A stretch of DNA of 64,000 nucleotides from Thalassolituus sp. UBA674 (GCA_002298335.1 DBNK01000030.1:14454-78453), one strand, 5' to 3'. Numbered from the stretch's first letter, positions 52,101 through 61,400 are shown. Program-made: numbers and translations. Notes: a model not told the origin generated them from the letters alone.

Positions 52101-52805
52101 GGCTGTCGGATGTGGGTAGGCATCGGCGAAAGGACGGTCACCGTACTGATATGACATGTACTGGTAATAGGTACCGTTGTACTCGTAAGGCTTAGTGCCG
52201 GAGAGGCTGCACTGCAGCATATGGCCAGGCTCAGAATCCACCGTCGGCAGCTCGTCCTGATCATTGTAATAATAGTAATAACCTACGTATTTATTTGGCC
52301 CGGTCCAGCCCAGTGGTCCTTCACCCTGTGAGTAATAATCCAGGTTGGCTTTACCGGGGCGCCAGAAGGCCCAGCGGTTGGTAAAGTCGTAACCATCGTT
52401 TCTCAGGGTTGCCAGATAAACCGCGGTGTTACCGCACCGGATAACCGACGGGTCAATCTGATATTCCTTGATCATGTCGGCGACGCGCTGATCGATAAAA
52501 ATGGTTTTATTATCAATCGGGCTGACGTTGTACAGCTCCATGTCGACGACGGCAGCACTGAAGACATAATAGCCATCCGGATCAAAGCCAAAACGGCTGT
52601 CATCGTACGTGACAGTCGGGTCGTAAGCCTCAGGGAAGGGTTCGGCAAACGCCCCCATACTGCCCGACGTATCGATCAGCATCATGACGTTTGGTGTCGC
52701 CGTGCCGACCGTGCTGCCGGTGTACACATCGGTGTCGTCGGCCATGGTAAAAGACGGAATGACAGAGGTGGTCAGCAGAGCAGCAGTCAGCAAAATACGC
52801 ATCAT
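49125..52805 (-). CDS. pilY1: PilY1-type pilus tip adhesin, subtype B copy 1
   Basis: 1226 residues, longer than subtype A. Signal peptide to about residue 22 (FTMADDTDVYTG). VWA domain with MIDAS DTSGSMG and longer Tyr-rich loops (NKYVGYYYYYNDQDELPTVDSEPGHMLQC). Propeller with AVSSFNSLRVTDEVYYTVFQPG and EDPLHSQPLIINYEEDKRVLF. Calcium-type loops are DTNYNGIVDGSD (about 820) and DSDNNGYAN (about 965); the last acidic residue of the second is Asn, so calcium binding there may be altered. The tail is YGVIVGTEAKETK...FWRSDD, unlike subtype A. It follows pilX by 12 bp. Confidence 0.93.
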   Translation of the reverse strand: MMRILLTAALLTTSVIPSFTMADDTDVYTGSTVGTATPNVMMLIDTSGSMGAFAEPFPEAYDPTVTYDDSRFGFDPDGYYVFSAAVVDMELYNVSPIDNKTIFIDQRVADMIKEYQIDPSVIRCGNTAVYLATLRNDGYDFTNRWAFWRPGKANLDYYSQGEGPLGWTGPNKYVGYYYYYNDQDELPTVDSEPGHMLQCSLSGTKPYEYNGTYYQYMSYQYGDRPFADAYPHPTAYRYTQMFTGNYLNYISVVTESRMGIVRRAVETAMSQMEDINIGLATFDLDSLGAGIDFVIQPIEDVEDRINERLDTFSPWLGTPIAESLHEVYLYLSGSAPKYGDLSQDHYYFWGVNLREYTRDNSDGVYGNGFQHGHGLITRYYNFVDPDAITGTGTSARYNAPDSLECTPTKILFFGDGEAVADVGADSEIRTLVSNLDWESQSYLDKRCTSPDRSLRSCAEEIAYYMANSDIRPDLDGIQTATVDTIGGFLDRDSDTAVTLLKNIAEAGNGTYYEANSYEEIVDNFLQSLREIKEDPTTSISPTIAVSSFNSLRVTDEVYYTVFQPGPTTAWKGNLKRYKLGEDGNVKADIGQNYDPGCTDEAECDPIVEPSAETFIEGDAIDEVSGFFKQTARSYWSDVVDGYYVEKGGMASKLTTDRNIFTWVSGTTLTSISSGVNVPESGTVPSNDTHISDSLRNTVLSKSLLGISDASDAEQTALIEWIAGLEREAGDGSTEQLVARQELEDPLHSQPLIINYEEDKRVLFIGTNSGYLHAFNIDTDTAGEIFSFIPKELLTNPDKYANPQSSFDKVYGMDGKLSYWHKDTNYNGIVDGSDKVYLYAGMRRGGSSYYALDITDPESPQMAWQIHGTYQTTEQNVPSMSNGFGRLGQSWSRALPVQIKWNGASRVVLFFSGGYDLANDSQTTRTADTYGNTIYMVDAETGALLWDAHDNASLTGSMSYSIVSDPVVIDSDNNGYANLMYVADTGGQVWRFDFDEAATDAASFADAGVIASVAGNGTSDDRRFLTNTDISYISYDSDLPDAATADWDASGYILISIGSGNREKPLGTSINDYHYLIKDVYGRNTPPSYTALSMNSLAAWGSGDSNYGWYIALTGNGEKSVSTSSTFFGTVYFTTYAPKGDEASDICGGDTGNAKLYVVDIYHPDRTYSRTTIDQPYIPGSPVIAPLPASGEADQVASEYGVIVGTEAKETKTIYQNAIKNFWRSDD

Positions 52806-52817
52806 AATAATCTCCGC

Positions 52818-53366
52818 TCAGCTCTTCGGTGCCAGACGGGAAATACCCAGCGTCTGATCCGAACTGAACATGGAATTAAGGTCTGACCGCACGCTGAATT
52901 CGAACGGCAGATACTGGAAAACCCCCGCACTGATGTCGCCGTTGAGAGTGGCATTTATGGTGTTGCGGCCAGTGAAGCGGGCGCTGATGGTGATGGATTC
53001 CCGGCCGGAGGTTTCGCGGGTCAGACTGACCGGCTGATACGTCGGTTCACCGCTGGTGGCATCGAGTACGACTTCACCTGTGTCCGGGTCGATTTCCACC
53101 AGGTAGCGGGCTTCATGCAGCTTATCCAGAATAGCGGAACTGGTTTTACCGGATTCAGAAAACTGGGCCTCCAGCTCGCTCAGGGCGGACTGAAAAACCG
53201 CTTCACTTTTCTGCGAATTATTCACCATCTTCAGCTGTACGGATGAACTCTGAATACTGATCAACGCCAGAAACGTGATGGCGGTGAGAATCACCAGAGA
53301 CACAATCAGTGCCGAACCCCGTTGCAGGGGAAACAGGGCTGTCGGTAAGTACATCATAGTTTTCAC
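52818..53366 (-). CDS. pilX: PilX-type minor pilin, subtype B copy 1
   Basis: 182 residues. Leader ends QRG, then SALIVSLVILTAITFLALISI with Val at position 5. QKSEAVFQSALSELEAQFSES is the B-subtype block shared with 62232-62747 and absent from the A copies. The C-terminal half has a beta-sheet pattern ending FSSDQTLGISRLAPKS. It lies between pilE (5 bp) and pilY1 (12 bp). Confidence 0.85.
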   Translation of the reverse strand: MKTMMYLPTALFPLQRGSALIVSLVILTAITFLALISIQSSSVQLKMVNNSQKSEAVFQSALSELEAQFSESGKTSSAILDKLHEARYLVEIDPDTGEVVLDATSGEPTYQPVSLTRETSGRESITISARFTGRNTINATLNGDISAGVFQYLPFEFSVRSDLNSMFSSDQTLGISRLAPKS

Positions 53367-53371
53367 CTGGA

Positions 53372-53806
53372 TTACTCCGTGAGCAGATATTCACTGCCGT
53401 CATTCCTTACGGCTCTGCCCAATGTATTGATGATCAGGTTACCGTCCGTTACCTGATTCCCTTGTGCCGTGGCCTGCAGCTCGACGCACAGGGTCATTGC
53501 CATAGCGGTGCCGGAACTGTCACTGCAGCTGCCGGCACTGATGTTGTAATGTTCAAGTTCGACCTGATCACTGACATTGACATTCAGACCCAGACCACCG
53601 GAACCGAGGGTGCTGGTGTAGGTGTCATTGGCCAGGTAGTAGCGCTCCTCCCCATCGAGGATGGCCTGCAGTACTTTTACGGCCTCGGTGCGGTTACTTT
53701 TGCGCACATAATCCTGATAGCTGGGGTAGGCGATGGCCGCCAGAATGCCGATGATGGCGACGGCAATCATCAGCTCCATCAGGGTGAAGGCTCTGCTGTA
53801 TCTCAT
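53372..53806 (-). CDS. pilE: PilE-type minor pilin, subtype B copy 1
   Basis: 144 residues from ATG 53806. Leader MRYSRA, then FTLMELMIAVAIIGILAAIAYPSYQ; cleavage would be after Ala rather than the usual Gly, which is tolerated by some prepilin peptidases. RKSNRTEAVKVLQAILDGEERYYLANDTYT is the PilE signature. Cys pair SCSDSS...LC. The frame is open to 53932, but the upstream part lies inside pilW and has no pilin features. It is placed between pilW and pilX, unlike the A operon, where pilE is last. Confidence 0.87.
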   Translation of the reverse strand: MRYSRAFTLMELMIAVAIIGILAAIAYPSYQDYVRKSNRTEAVKVLQAILDGEERYYLANDTYTSTLGSGGLGLNVNVSDQVELEHYNISAGSCSDSSGTAMAMTLCVELQATAQGNQVTDGNLIINTLGRAVRNDGSEYLLTE

Positions 53807-53819
53807 TCTCTGCTCACCC

Positions 53820-54671
53820 TCAGTAGTTGGCTCTGGTGACTGTGGTGCTGAATACCTGACGGGTATAGCGGTCATCAAAGCTGTAAGGTGCGGCATCCAG
53901 CAGGGTGTAGCCACGTTCTGTGGCTGCGCCACTGGTGGGGTCCGCCGCCCGGGTCAGGACGGCAATTTTTACGGCATAAACCCGCTGCCAGCTGACCTGT
54001 GCCGATGAACCATCCGGACAGGTAGCACTGCTGAACGATGAGGGCGGCGAATCGATCTCAGTCGCCGAAAGATAGGTGCTGACATTACGGCTGCCGGTCT
54101 CGGTCGGATCACAGAGACTGATGCCATACAGTGCCTGCAGGGCTTCTACGCCGGATACCAGAGACTCTGCGCTTGTAATCGGCGTGGCATTGAGTGAGTC
54201 GTACGTACGGCAGATCAGGGTTGGGGTACCGTCTACGTCTTCCACCCAGAACACATCAGTCACTTCAGTGCCGTCGGCAACGCCAAGGTTAGTGTTCTGA
54301 CAGGACAGGTTGTTTTCTGTGGTTGCCGTACGACGGATGGCGATACGGTCACCAGTATCATTACTGCTGCTGTCTGTTGTGCACATGCCAGCAGACCCGC
54401 TGCAGAGAGGTTCGTACGGTTGGTCAAGGGCACCATCGGGGCCGTAACCGGCTTTCATCAGTGAGCGGTTCAGAAAGCTGATGGCAAAGCGTCCGGCTTC
54501 CTGTGCCTGTGAGAGGTCCCGCGATACCGATGAGTTACGGTTGCTGGCGACCAGAATGTCCGAGACAAAGTAGCTGATCAGCAGACCCAGAGTCATGGCA
54601 ACCAGCAGCTCGACCAGGGTAAAACCGGAGCTGAGCGTGTTGCGGCCTGAAAATACAGAAGCAGACTTCAT
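53820..54671 (-). CDS. pilW: PilW-type minor pilin, subtype B copy 1
   Basis: 283 residues. Leader ends SSG, then FTLVELLVAMTLGLLISYFVS with Glu5. QAQEAGRFAISFLNRSLMKAGYGPDGAL, Cys-rich loop (LCSGSAGMC), DVFWVEDVDGTPTLICRTYD, SGVEALQALYG, and a C-terminal RQVFSTTVTRANY nearly identical to the partial pilW at the right edge. It starts 1 bp after the pilV stop. Confidence 0.88.
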   Translation of the reverse strand: MKSASVFSGRNTLSSGFTLVELLVAMTLGLLISYFVSDILVASNRNSSVSRDLSQAQEAGRFAISFLNRSLMKAGYGPDGALDQPYEPLCSGSAGMCTTDSSSNDTGDRIAIRRTATTENNLSCQNTNLGVADGTEVTDVFWVEDVDGTPTLICRTYDSLNATPITSAESLVSGVEALQALYGISLCDPTETGSRNVSTYLSATEIDSPPSSFSSATCPDGSSAQVSWQRVYAVKIAVLTRAADPTSGAATERGYTLLDAAPYSFDDRYTRQVFSTTVTRANY

Positions 54672-54672
54672 A

Positions 54673-55272
54673 TCAGGGCCAGAATGTCATGGTCAGAGAA
54701 GAACGCTGCGAAGACGAAATCTGCGACTGATCAGTCAGAAAACGCTGATTACCGTCAGAGTCCCGGCCGATCACTTCGGATGACACTACATAGGCGTTAT
54801 CCGATTCCGTGCGGCTGACCCAGCTGATGGTCAGGGTATGCTCGCTGTCAGCACCACCAGATGCACTGATAGTCAGATGAGGGTCCGTCAGGAAGCCGGC
54901 GGAGCCGACACTGTTGCTGCCGGATGGCATACCACACAGGGCTTCCCAGATATCGAACGTGGCCATCTCGTCGCCACTGCAATCGGCATCACTGACAACA
55001 CGGCTGTCAGCGCCGTAGTAACTGCTGCAGGCCTTTACCGTCTGCGGCATACCGGCACAGCTGATCTCGTCAGTGGTGTAGTCGGAAATTTCATTGGCGC
55101 GGATGCGGTTGATCAGATCGTTTGCCACCCAGGTCGCCTGTGCCCGGTTAACACTGTCTTTGCCGGAACGAACAGCCTGCAGTTGCATGGCCGTAAGGCC
55201 GAGCAAGCCGACGGTGGTCACCGCCAGAGTGACACCGACCTCGATGAGTGTGATGCCCCGCTGCTTCAGCAT
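54673..55272 (-). CDS. pilV: PilV-type minor pilin, subtype B
   Basis: 199 residues. Leader MLKQRG, then ITLIEVGVTLAVTTVGLLGLTAMQ with Glu5 and Ile at position 1 instead of Phe. PilV features: QATWVANDLINRIRANEISDY, Cys in EISCAGMPQTVKACSSYYG, a further Cys in SDADCSGDEMA, FDIWEALCG, and LTISWVSRTES near the C-terminus. It overlaps fimU by 7 bp. Confidence 0.87.
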   Translation of the reverse strand: MLKQRGITLIEVGVTLAVTTVGLLGLTAMQLQAVRSGKDSVNRAQATWVANDLINRIRANEISDYTTDEISCAGMPQTVKACSSYYGADSRVVSDADCSGDEMATFDIWEALCGMPSGSNSVGSAGFLTDPHLTISASGGADSEHTLTISWVSRTESDNAYVVSSEVIGRDSDGNQRFLTDQSQISSSQRSSLTMTFWP

Positions 55273-55745
55273 GACACGCTCCGGAAGGTTATCTGCCCCG
55301 AAGGCAGCAGTTCAATCCGTGCATCCACATCGCCGATACTGCCGCTGGTACAGACACTGATGGTGCCGCCGTTTGACAGTGCGCCGCGGTTGTTGAACAG
55401 CACAGGTGTTGATGAATCATAGGCAGCCGCTGTGACATCGACCTTATCATCCAGTGCATTGCGCTGACGCAGCAGTTCGGTTTCCGTCGTGCCACTGAAC
55501 ACAGAGACCCGCCAGCCGTTTTCAAATTCATCGTCCACGGGAACCAGCCCCACAGAAAGGTTACGGGTGACGGCAGTATTGCGCGCATACATCAGGTCAA
55601 GCTCCAGCAGAGCAGCCGCTTCACGCGCTGTATTGTTGGCGGTAAATGTCCCCATAAATGGAACGGCCACAGCAAGAAGTACGGCTGCCACACTGATGGC
55701 AACCAGTAATTCGATCAGGGTGAATCCGGCGTTTTTAATGTTCAT
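55266..55745 (-). CDS. fimU: FimU/GspH-type minor pilin, subtype B
   Basis: 159 residues. Leader MNIKNAG, then FTLIELLVAISVAAVLLAVAVPF. ARNTAVTRNLSVGLVPVDDEF, GWRVSVFSG and LLRQRNALDDKVDVTAAAYDSS match the A-type FimU proteins, more diverged. C-terminal Cys pair (VCTSGSIGD, RSVSC). First gene of the fimU-pilV-pilW-pilE-pilX-pilY1 operon. An AT-rich region lies upstream. Confidence 0.85.
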   Translation of the reverse strand: MNIKNAGFTLIELLVAISVAAVLLAVAVPFMGTFTANNTAREAAALLELDLMYARNTAVTRNLSVGLVPVDDEFENGWRVSVFSGTTETELLRQRNALDDKVDVTAAAYDSSTPVLFNNRGALSNGGTISVCTSGSIGDVDARIELLPSGQITFRSVSC

Positions 55746-56216
55746 TTATTAGAATAAAAATTAACAGAAATACGCCGTCTTTATAATACGGTAACTGAAT
55801 GTAATCCAGCTTTGTGGAGGATATTTACTGTCTATAATTATTTCCTACATTTGCATTGTGATCTTGTTATTCAATATGCAGGTAGTATTGTATTACAAGT
55901 TTCTATATCATTGTTCTGAAAGGAATTTTAAGGTTTTCTGCTGATATTCAGATTGACCTTTTACTGCGGGATAAGCCTGCTTCAGGCCATCTTAAAAAGT
56001 CTGGCACAAATTCTGAGAGAATGTGGAATAAAACCGTCTTTTAATATGATTATTTAAGACGTTTGTTGTTACATTTTTGGGATTTTTATGGAAAGGAGTT
56101 GAACAGATTTTCAATATTCTGACAGTGTTTTTTCAGATAACTGACAGATCTGTGATTGCTGACAAATACAGTTGGCAATCACAGCACAGGGAATGTGGAA
56201 AAACAGTCTGCCTGAC
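55746..56216. other. AT-rich intergenic region upstream of the B operon
   Basis: 471 bp, clearly richer in A+T than its neighbours, with runs such as TATAATTATTTC. No gene is supported. It should hold the promoter of the B operon; several TATAAT-like strings occur on the minus strand (for example TATTAT near 55775-55785), but no pair with a good -35 box could be chosen. Near its right end is the palindrome at 56150-56184. Confidence 0.5.
56150..56184. terminator. Hairpin downstream of the orphan PilY1-N gene
   Basis: Perfect 10-bp arms CTGTGATTGC (56150-56159) and GCAATCACAG (56175-56184) with a 15-nt loop, 33 bp after the orphan gene's stop. No T-run follows, so it may be a terminator or a protein-binding palindrome. 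Confidence 0.45.
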
Positions 56217-57773
56217 TCAGAACCGGGTCAGGGACTGGCGGATGCTGTCGACCAGAGCGTCAAAGTCTGCCGCTTCGTAGTAGCGGCCCTTACCGGCTTC
56301 AGCAATCTGACGTAACAGTGGTCCGGCAGCGGTCGAATGCTCTGATGGCAGACCGAGGATGGTATCTGTGGTAATCGTCTGTACACCGTCCAGCTCAGGA
56401 CGGGTATCGAAATTGGCCATCAGATACACAATTTCTTCGGCACAGGACTGACTGCTGTGGTCAGTGGTTACGCAGTGCTCACTCAGGTATGGAGCCTTGA
56501 AGTTCAGACCGGACACCAGCGCCCGGATTTCACGGTCTTTGCTGCTTCCTGTGCTGTTCTGACTTCCGGCGATATAGAGAATGCGGGTCGGTGTGGTTGC
56601 ACTGGCGGCCGGAGCCCGGTAATGAGTCATCTCTTCCGGGTTGGTGAAGGCATCCGGATCGTTGACGTCGTATTCGCGGCTGGTCAGCCCATGCCCTGTC
56701 TGAAAGCCATTGGCAAAATAGGGGTCTGAGTTTTCCGCGGAATAGCGACGTGAGAACACACCCCAGAAGTAGAGGTGATCCTGTGACATGAGCCCGTAAT
56801 CCGCAGGGTTGCCTGAGAGATAGAGATACATCTCATAGAAGCCCTCAGCCACGGGGCTTCCGGACCAGGCTGAGAGGCGGCTGAGGCGGGCACGAATTGC
56901 TTCCCTGGCGCTGGCCACAGGCTGTACAGCCACATCAATGCCGACACCGGTGGAGTCTGTGTCAAAGGTTGCCAGTCCGACGTTGATATTCTCCAGCTGA
57001 TCCAGTGCTGTCAGCAGAGCACGGCGGAAGACATCCAGGCGGCTCTCTGTGACGACCGACAGGTAATTCAGGTAATTACCGGTCATGAGTTGGGTGTAGC
57101 GGTAAGCAGAGGAGTGCGGCGCGCGGTTGCCATACGGTTGTTGCCCGGACTCATAGGACATGTAACGGTAATTTTGCTCTTCATACCGGTATGGCTGACT
57201 GCCGGCCAGCGCACATTGCAGGATGTGGCCCGGTTCCGAATCAACGCTGGGCAGCGCGTCCTGCTCACCGTAAAAATGGTAGTAACCTATGTACTTGTCC
57301 GGCCCGCTCCAGCCAGTGTCCGTTTTACCGGGTGAGTACGCTTGCCCGTCCGGCTGTCCGGGACGCCAGAAGGCCCACTCACGGGCAAAATCAAACCCCT
57401 GCTGGTTGAGCGTCTTCAGGTACTGAGCAGTGTCACCACAACGGATAACCCGGCTTTCCACGCGGAAGTCCTGAAGCATGTCCGCGACCTGCGGGTCAAG
57501 AAACAGCGCCTTGTTATCCAGCGGACTGGTGTTGTCGGGTGTCAGATCAACCAGCGGAGCCCGGAAGACGTAGTAAGCACCAGCCTCAAATCCATAGCGG
57601 CTGTCATCGTAGGTAATGTCCGGGTTATAAGCCGGAGGGAAGGGGTTGGCAAAGGCGCCCATCGGGCTTGAGGTATCAATCAGAACCAGAACATTCAGAT
57701 GGCTGTGCAGGACATTTTCTGCCGCGTCGGCAGCCTGGAAATTCAGTAACAGAAGCAGGAGAAAACCGCGCAT
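56217..57773 (-). CDS. Orphan PilY1 N-terminal (VWA) domain protein
   Basis: 518 residues aligning by eye with the first ~525 residues of the B-type PilY1 at 49125, including YNPDITYDDSRYGFE, VIRCGDTAQYLKTL, EWAFWRPG, KYIGYYHFYGEQD and TGNYLNYLSVVTESR. It stops cleanly after the VWA domain (GKGRYYEAADFDALVDSIRQSLTRF). No trace of the beta-propeller is found in the DNA downstream. The MIDAS is DTSSPMG, so the third metal-ligand Ser of DxSxS is Pro and metal binding is doubtful. A signal peptide is present (MRGFLLLLLLNFQAADAAEN). No pilin genes accompany it, and AT-rich spacers flank it on both sides. A secreted adhesin fragment or a decaying duplicate are both possible. Confidence 0.8.
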   Translation of the reverse strand: MRGFLLLLLLNFQAADAAENVLHSHLNVLVLIDTSSPMGAFANPFPPAYNPDITYDDSRYGFEAGAYYVFRAPLVDLTPDNTSPLDNKALFLDPQVADMLQDFRVESRVIRCGDTAQYLKTLNQQGFDFAREWAFWRPGQPDGQAYSPGKTDTGWSGPDKYIGYYHFYGEQDALPSVDSEPGHILQCALAGSQPYRYEEQNYRYMSYESGQQPYGNRAPHSSAYRYTQLMTGNYLNYLSVVTESRLDVFRRALLTALDQLENINVGLATFDTDSTGVGIDVAVQPVASAREAIRARLSRLSAWSGSPVAEGFYEMYLYLSGNPADYGLMSQDHLYFWGVFSRRYSAENSDPYFANGFQTGHGLTSREYDVNDPDAFTNPEEMTHYRAPAASATTPTRILYIAGSQNSTGSSKDREIRALVSGLNFKAPYLSEHCVTTDHSSQSCAEEIVYLMANFDTRPELDGVQTITTDTILGLPSEHSTAAGPLLRQIAEAGKGRYYEAADFDALVDSIRQSLTRF

Positions 57774-58409
57774 ATTTCAGTTCCGGCCCTGTATTGCGAG
57801 AGGCTGCAGAAAGACTGGCATCAGGTTTTTTTCTGACGGAAAAAACACAGCAGATGGATTTTTCATATGTAAAAAAACAGACCAGAGACTGATCGGAAAT
57901 GACTCCCGGATTGTTCAGTGAAAAAATGTATTAGTCCTGGACAGTTGTCCGGATTCAGAGCTTCCGCGGCGTCAGGATTCAGTATGAAGATGGCTGCAGG
58001 CCTTATAATACAAGGGCTGCAGGCGGGAGTGCCGGGTTGTTGAGGCCGCTTCCACGATGTCAGAAATAAGATCCGCGGCCGCATTTATAATATTAATTGC
58101 CGTATCTGTTCAATGAGTTGGTAACAAAAAAGACCTGTTTTTTTTATTATTTATATTTATATTGTTTATTTGTTCTTCGATATGAAAATAATATTGTCTG
58201 ACGATCTTATTTTATGTGGGGAGGGGAGGCTTATTTCTGTCTTCGTAAGATTACAATTCAGCAAAGCAAACTGGTCACTTGTTCCTGACAGTTGCTCCGC
58301 ATTGCGGGTTCTGATGTCTTATCCTGAGCAGCCGGGGCTGCGTCATACGTTGTCTGATACCGCAGGGTCCGGGATGTCAGGGCAGGTTATTCTGCCCTGA
58401 GATCCGGGC
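57774..58409. other. AT-rich intergenic region between the orphan gene and the B2 cassette
   Basis: 636 bp with low G+C in its middle part (around 58080-58260: runs of T and A, e.g. the stretch TTTTTTTATTATTTATATTT). No gene is supported on either strand. At its right end is the hairpin at 58369-58407. It presumably carries the orphan gene's promoter, but no clear boxes were found. Confidence 0.5.
58369..58407. terminator. Hairpin immediately downstream of the B2 pilY1 stop
   Basis: CCGGGAT-G-TCAGGGCAG / CTGCCCTGA-G-ATCCGG with loop GTTATT, beginning 2 bp after the pilY1 stop. A very stable stem but no T-run; it also resembles the ATCC-type palindromic repeats of this genome. Confidence 0.55.
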
Positions 58410-61400
58410 TCAGTTATTTTCCTTCCAGTACTCTTTTTCAAGGTTGGTACAGATGTCGTCGCTGAGTTCGACCGAGGTACTGACAATCACACCGTAATTA
58501 CTGCACTGGTCGTTGTCTTCATCGTTCTCTTCTTCACCTTCCTCACCTTCACCCGGGGTTTCATCATCGTCGTCATCGTCACTGCTGACGCTCTCTGGCA
58601 GGGCAGTAATCACAGGTTCGCCGGGAATAAAGTTCTGGCCCAGAGATGCCCGTACAGCGTCTTCAGTCGGCGTGTAGATGTCCAGGGTGTACTTGCCGCC
58701 ATTACCGGCATCACCGCCACAGGCATCGGAGTTCTCGTCATTGGAGGGCGAGTAGGTGGTGAAGAATACCTGCCCACGGAAGGTTACCGACGACGACAGC
58801 ACCTTCTCGCCACTCAGCGACAGAGGGACGTACCAGCCGTAATCTGAGTCACCATTACCCCATTCCGTCAGATCGCTGAAATCGGTGGTGGTGTAACCGG
58901 ACAGCGGGCTGTTGACACCCAGAGTGTCTTTAATCAGGAAATGGTAGTTCGTCGTGGCTTCTTCCAGAGGGCTGGCACGGTTACCGCTGCCAATACTGAT
59001 CAGAACATACCCGTAACGGTCAAAATCGTCACTGACGATGTCCTGATTGGCCTGACGCTGAGCGTAGGTGTAACTGATGTACGACAGGTCCGGGTTATTG
59101 AAGAAGCGGCGGTCATTGCTGGCCGAGGAACCGGCAATATCGGCTATGACACCTCCGCTGGCAAACTCGTCGGCACTGGTTGCGGTTTCACTGAGATCAA
59201 AGCGCCACACCTGGCCGCCGGTGTCAGCGGCGTAGAGCAGGTCAGAGGCGCCGTCGTTGTCGCGGTCCAGCACAATCGGGTCGGTAGTGAAACTGTACTG
59301 CATGCTGTGGCTGAGCGTGGCATTGATGCTGGCATTCCACAGCAGGGCACCGGTTTCCGCATCGACCATGTAGAGGGTGGCCCCGAGGTCATCGGCGGTA
59401 CGCACAGACTGGTCGTCTTTATCGGTATCGTAGCCGCCAGTGAAAAAGAGCACCACGCGGCTGGCACCGTCCCAGCGGATCTGTGCCGGCACCATGCGTG
59501 ACCAGGTCTGCCCGAGCGCGGAGAACCCGGTGGTTACCGAAGGCACGTTCTTGTTGGTGTCCTGATAGGGGCCGTGTATCTGCCAGGCGATGGATGGATT
59601 CTCAGGGTCTGTCACATCCAGTGCATAGTAACTGCTGCCACCGCGGCGCATACCGGCGTACAGATACACCTTGTCGGAGCCATCAACTTCGTTGTTGTAA
59701 TCCAGATCTTTGTGCCAGAAGGACAGACGTCCGTCCATGCCGTAGGCCTTATCATCCAGATCGGAACTCGGGTCCTGATAATAGACCGGGCTGGTAAGCA
59801 GTGGGCGCGGAATGTAGGAGAAAACTTCACCAGCGTTATCCAGCTCCACCCGGAAGGCGTGCAGGTAGCCACTGTTGGTGCCCATGAAGAGCACCCGGTC
59901 GCCCGGGCCGTAGTTGATGATCAGTGGCTGGCTGTGCAGCGGATCTTCCATTTCCTCGCGGGCGATGAATATCTCATTGTCATCGTCATCCGTGCCGGTA
60001 CTGAGGCCCCCGATCCAGTTGATCAGGTCTTCCTGTTCTTCATCAGAAGCCCCGCTGATTCCCAGCAGGTCTTTGCTCAGCAGAGTATCCGTAAGCAGGC
60101 TGCTGAGATGGCTGAAGAGGCTGCCGACCAGGCCGGAACCGGGCACCGAGATCTCATCAGAAATGGACACCAGGGCAGACCCGTTATCGGTGAAGATGTT
60201 GCGCTCAAGCGTGAACCTGTGGGCCATACCGCCCTGATCCACGTAGTAACCATCCGCTTCATCGCTCCAGTAACTGCGGGCTTCGAGTTTGAAGTAGCCG
60301 CTGTCTTCGTCGATGGCATCGCCTTCGAGATAGTAGGCTGATTCACCGTTCTCCGGGTCAAAATCCTGACCGATGTCGGCCAGAATCTGGCCTTCGCTGC
60401 CGAGTTTGTAGCGTTTCAGATTGCCGCGCCAGGCGGTACTTTCCGCCGGTTGGAACACGGTGTAATAAATCTCTTCGGTGACCCGCAGGCTGTTGTACGA
60501 GCTCACCGCAACCGTGGGGGAAATAAAGGTCGATGGGTCGGTGTTGACGTTGGTAAAGGAGTCGGACAGACCATCCTTCATTTCTTCGTAGTTGTTGGCC
60601 GTGTAGAAAGTACCGTTACCGGCTTCGGCCATATCGGTGAGAAATTCGATGGCCTCTTCTTCATCCGATTCACGGCGGTCAAAGAAACCGCCCATGGTAT
60701 CGACACTCACGGTCTGGATACCGGCCAGGTCACTGCGCTGGTCTGCGTGGGCCAGGTAATAGGCGATTTCTTCACCGCACTGGCTGCAGTTGGTGGTGTC
60801 CAGATAGTCCACGTCCGGAATCTGCTGATACGCGGCCAGATCGCGGATCAGGTCATCGATTTCAGAGTCGGCACTGGTATCACCGGTGGGTTCGCCATCG
60901 GAGAAGAACAGGATTTTAGACGGTGTACAGGTCAGGGATGAAGGGGGTGAATACACCAGATCGTCCGCATCCGGATCTTCCCATACGCGCTCATCCGGTT
61001 CTGCATCGTATTCGCCTTCGTTGTCACCGGTGAACATACCGACCGGATTCGGGCGTGCTTCCCAGACGACGGTACCACGGGCATCGTCCCCGGCGTCCGC
61101 TTCTTTCCCGGCAAAATAGAGATGGGCCTCATACAGAGCTTCAGATACCGGGGTCAGTGATTCCGCCGAGTACATATTCAGGCGGGCGCTGATGGTGTCT
61201 TTGGCGATGCTCACCGGTTCAATCGGATGGCCGATGTAGGCACCGTCACCGTCGGCATCAAACGGCATGATGCCGATATTGATGCCGGGCGTTTCATCCA
61301 TCACATCTCGTACGGCCCGGCGCACAACATCCATACGCGACTCAATGGCAAACGACAGGTAGTTGAGGTAGTTACCGGTCAGCAGGATGTTGTAGTGATA

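Noticed and set aside
56150..56184. CRP-type binding site at the CTGTGATTGC/GCAATCACAG palindrome
   Set aside because: The half-sites TGTGA and TCACA are separated by far more than the 6 bp a CRP site needs, and the palindrome lies downstream of the orphan gene; a hairpin is simpler.
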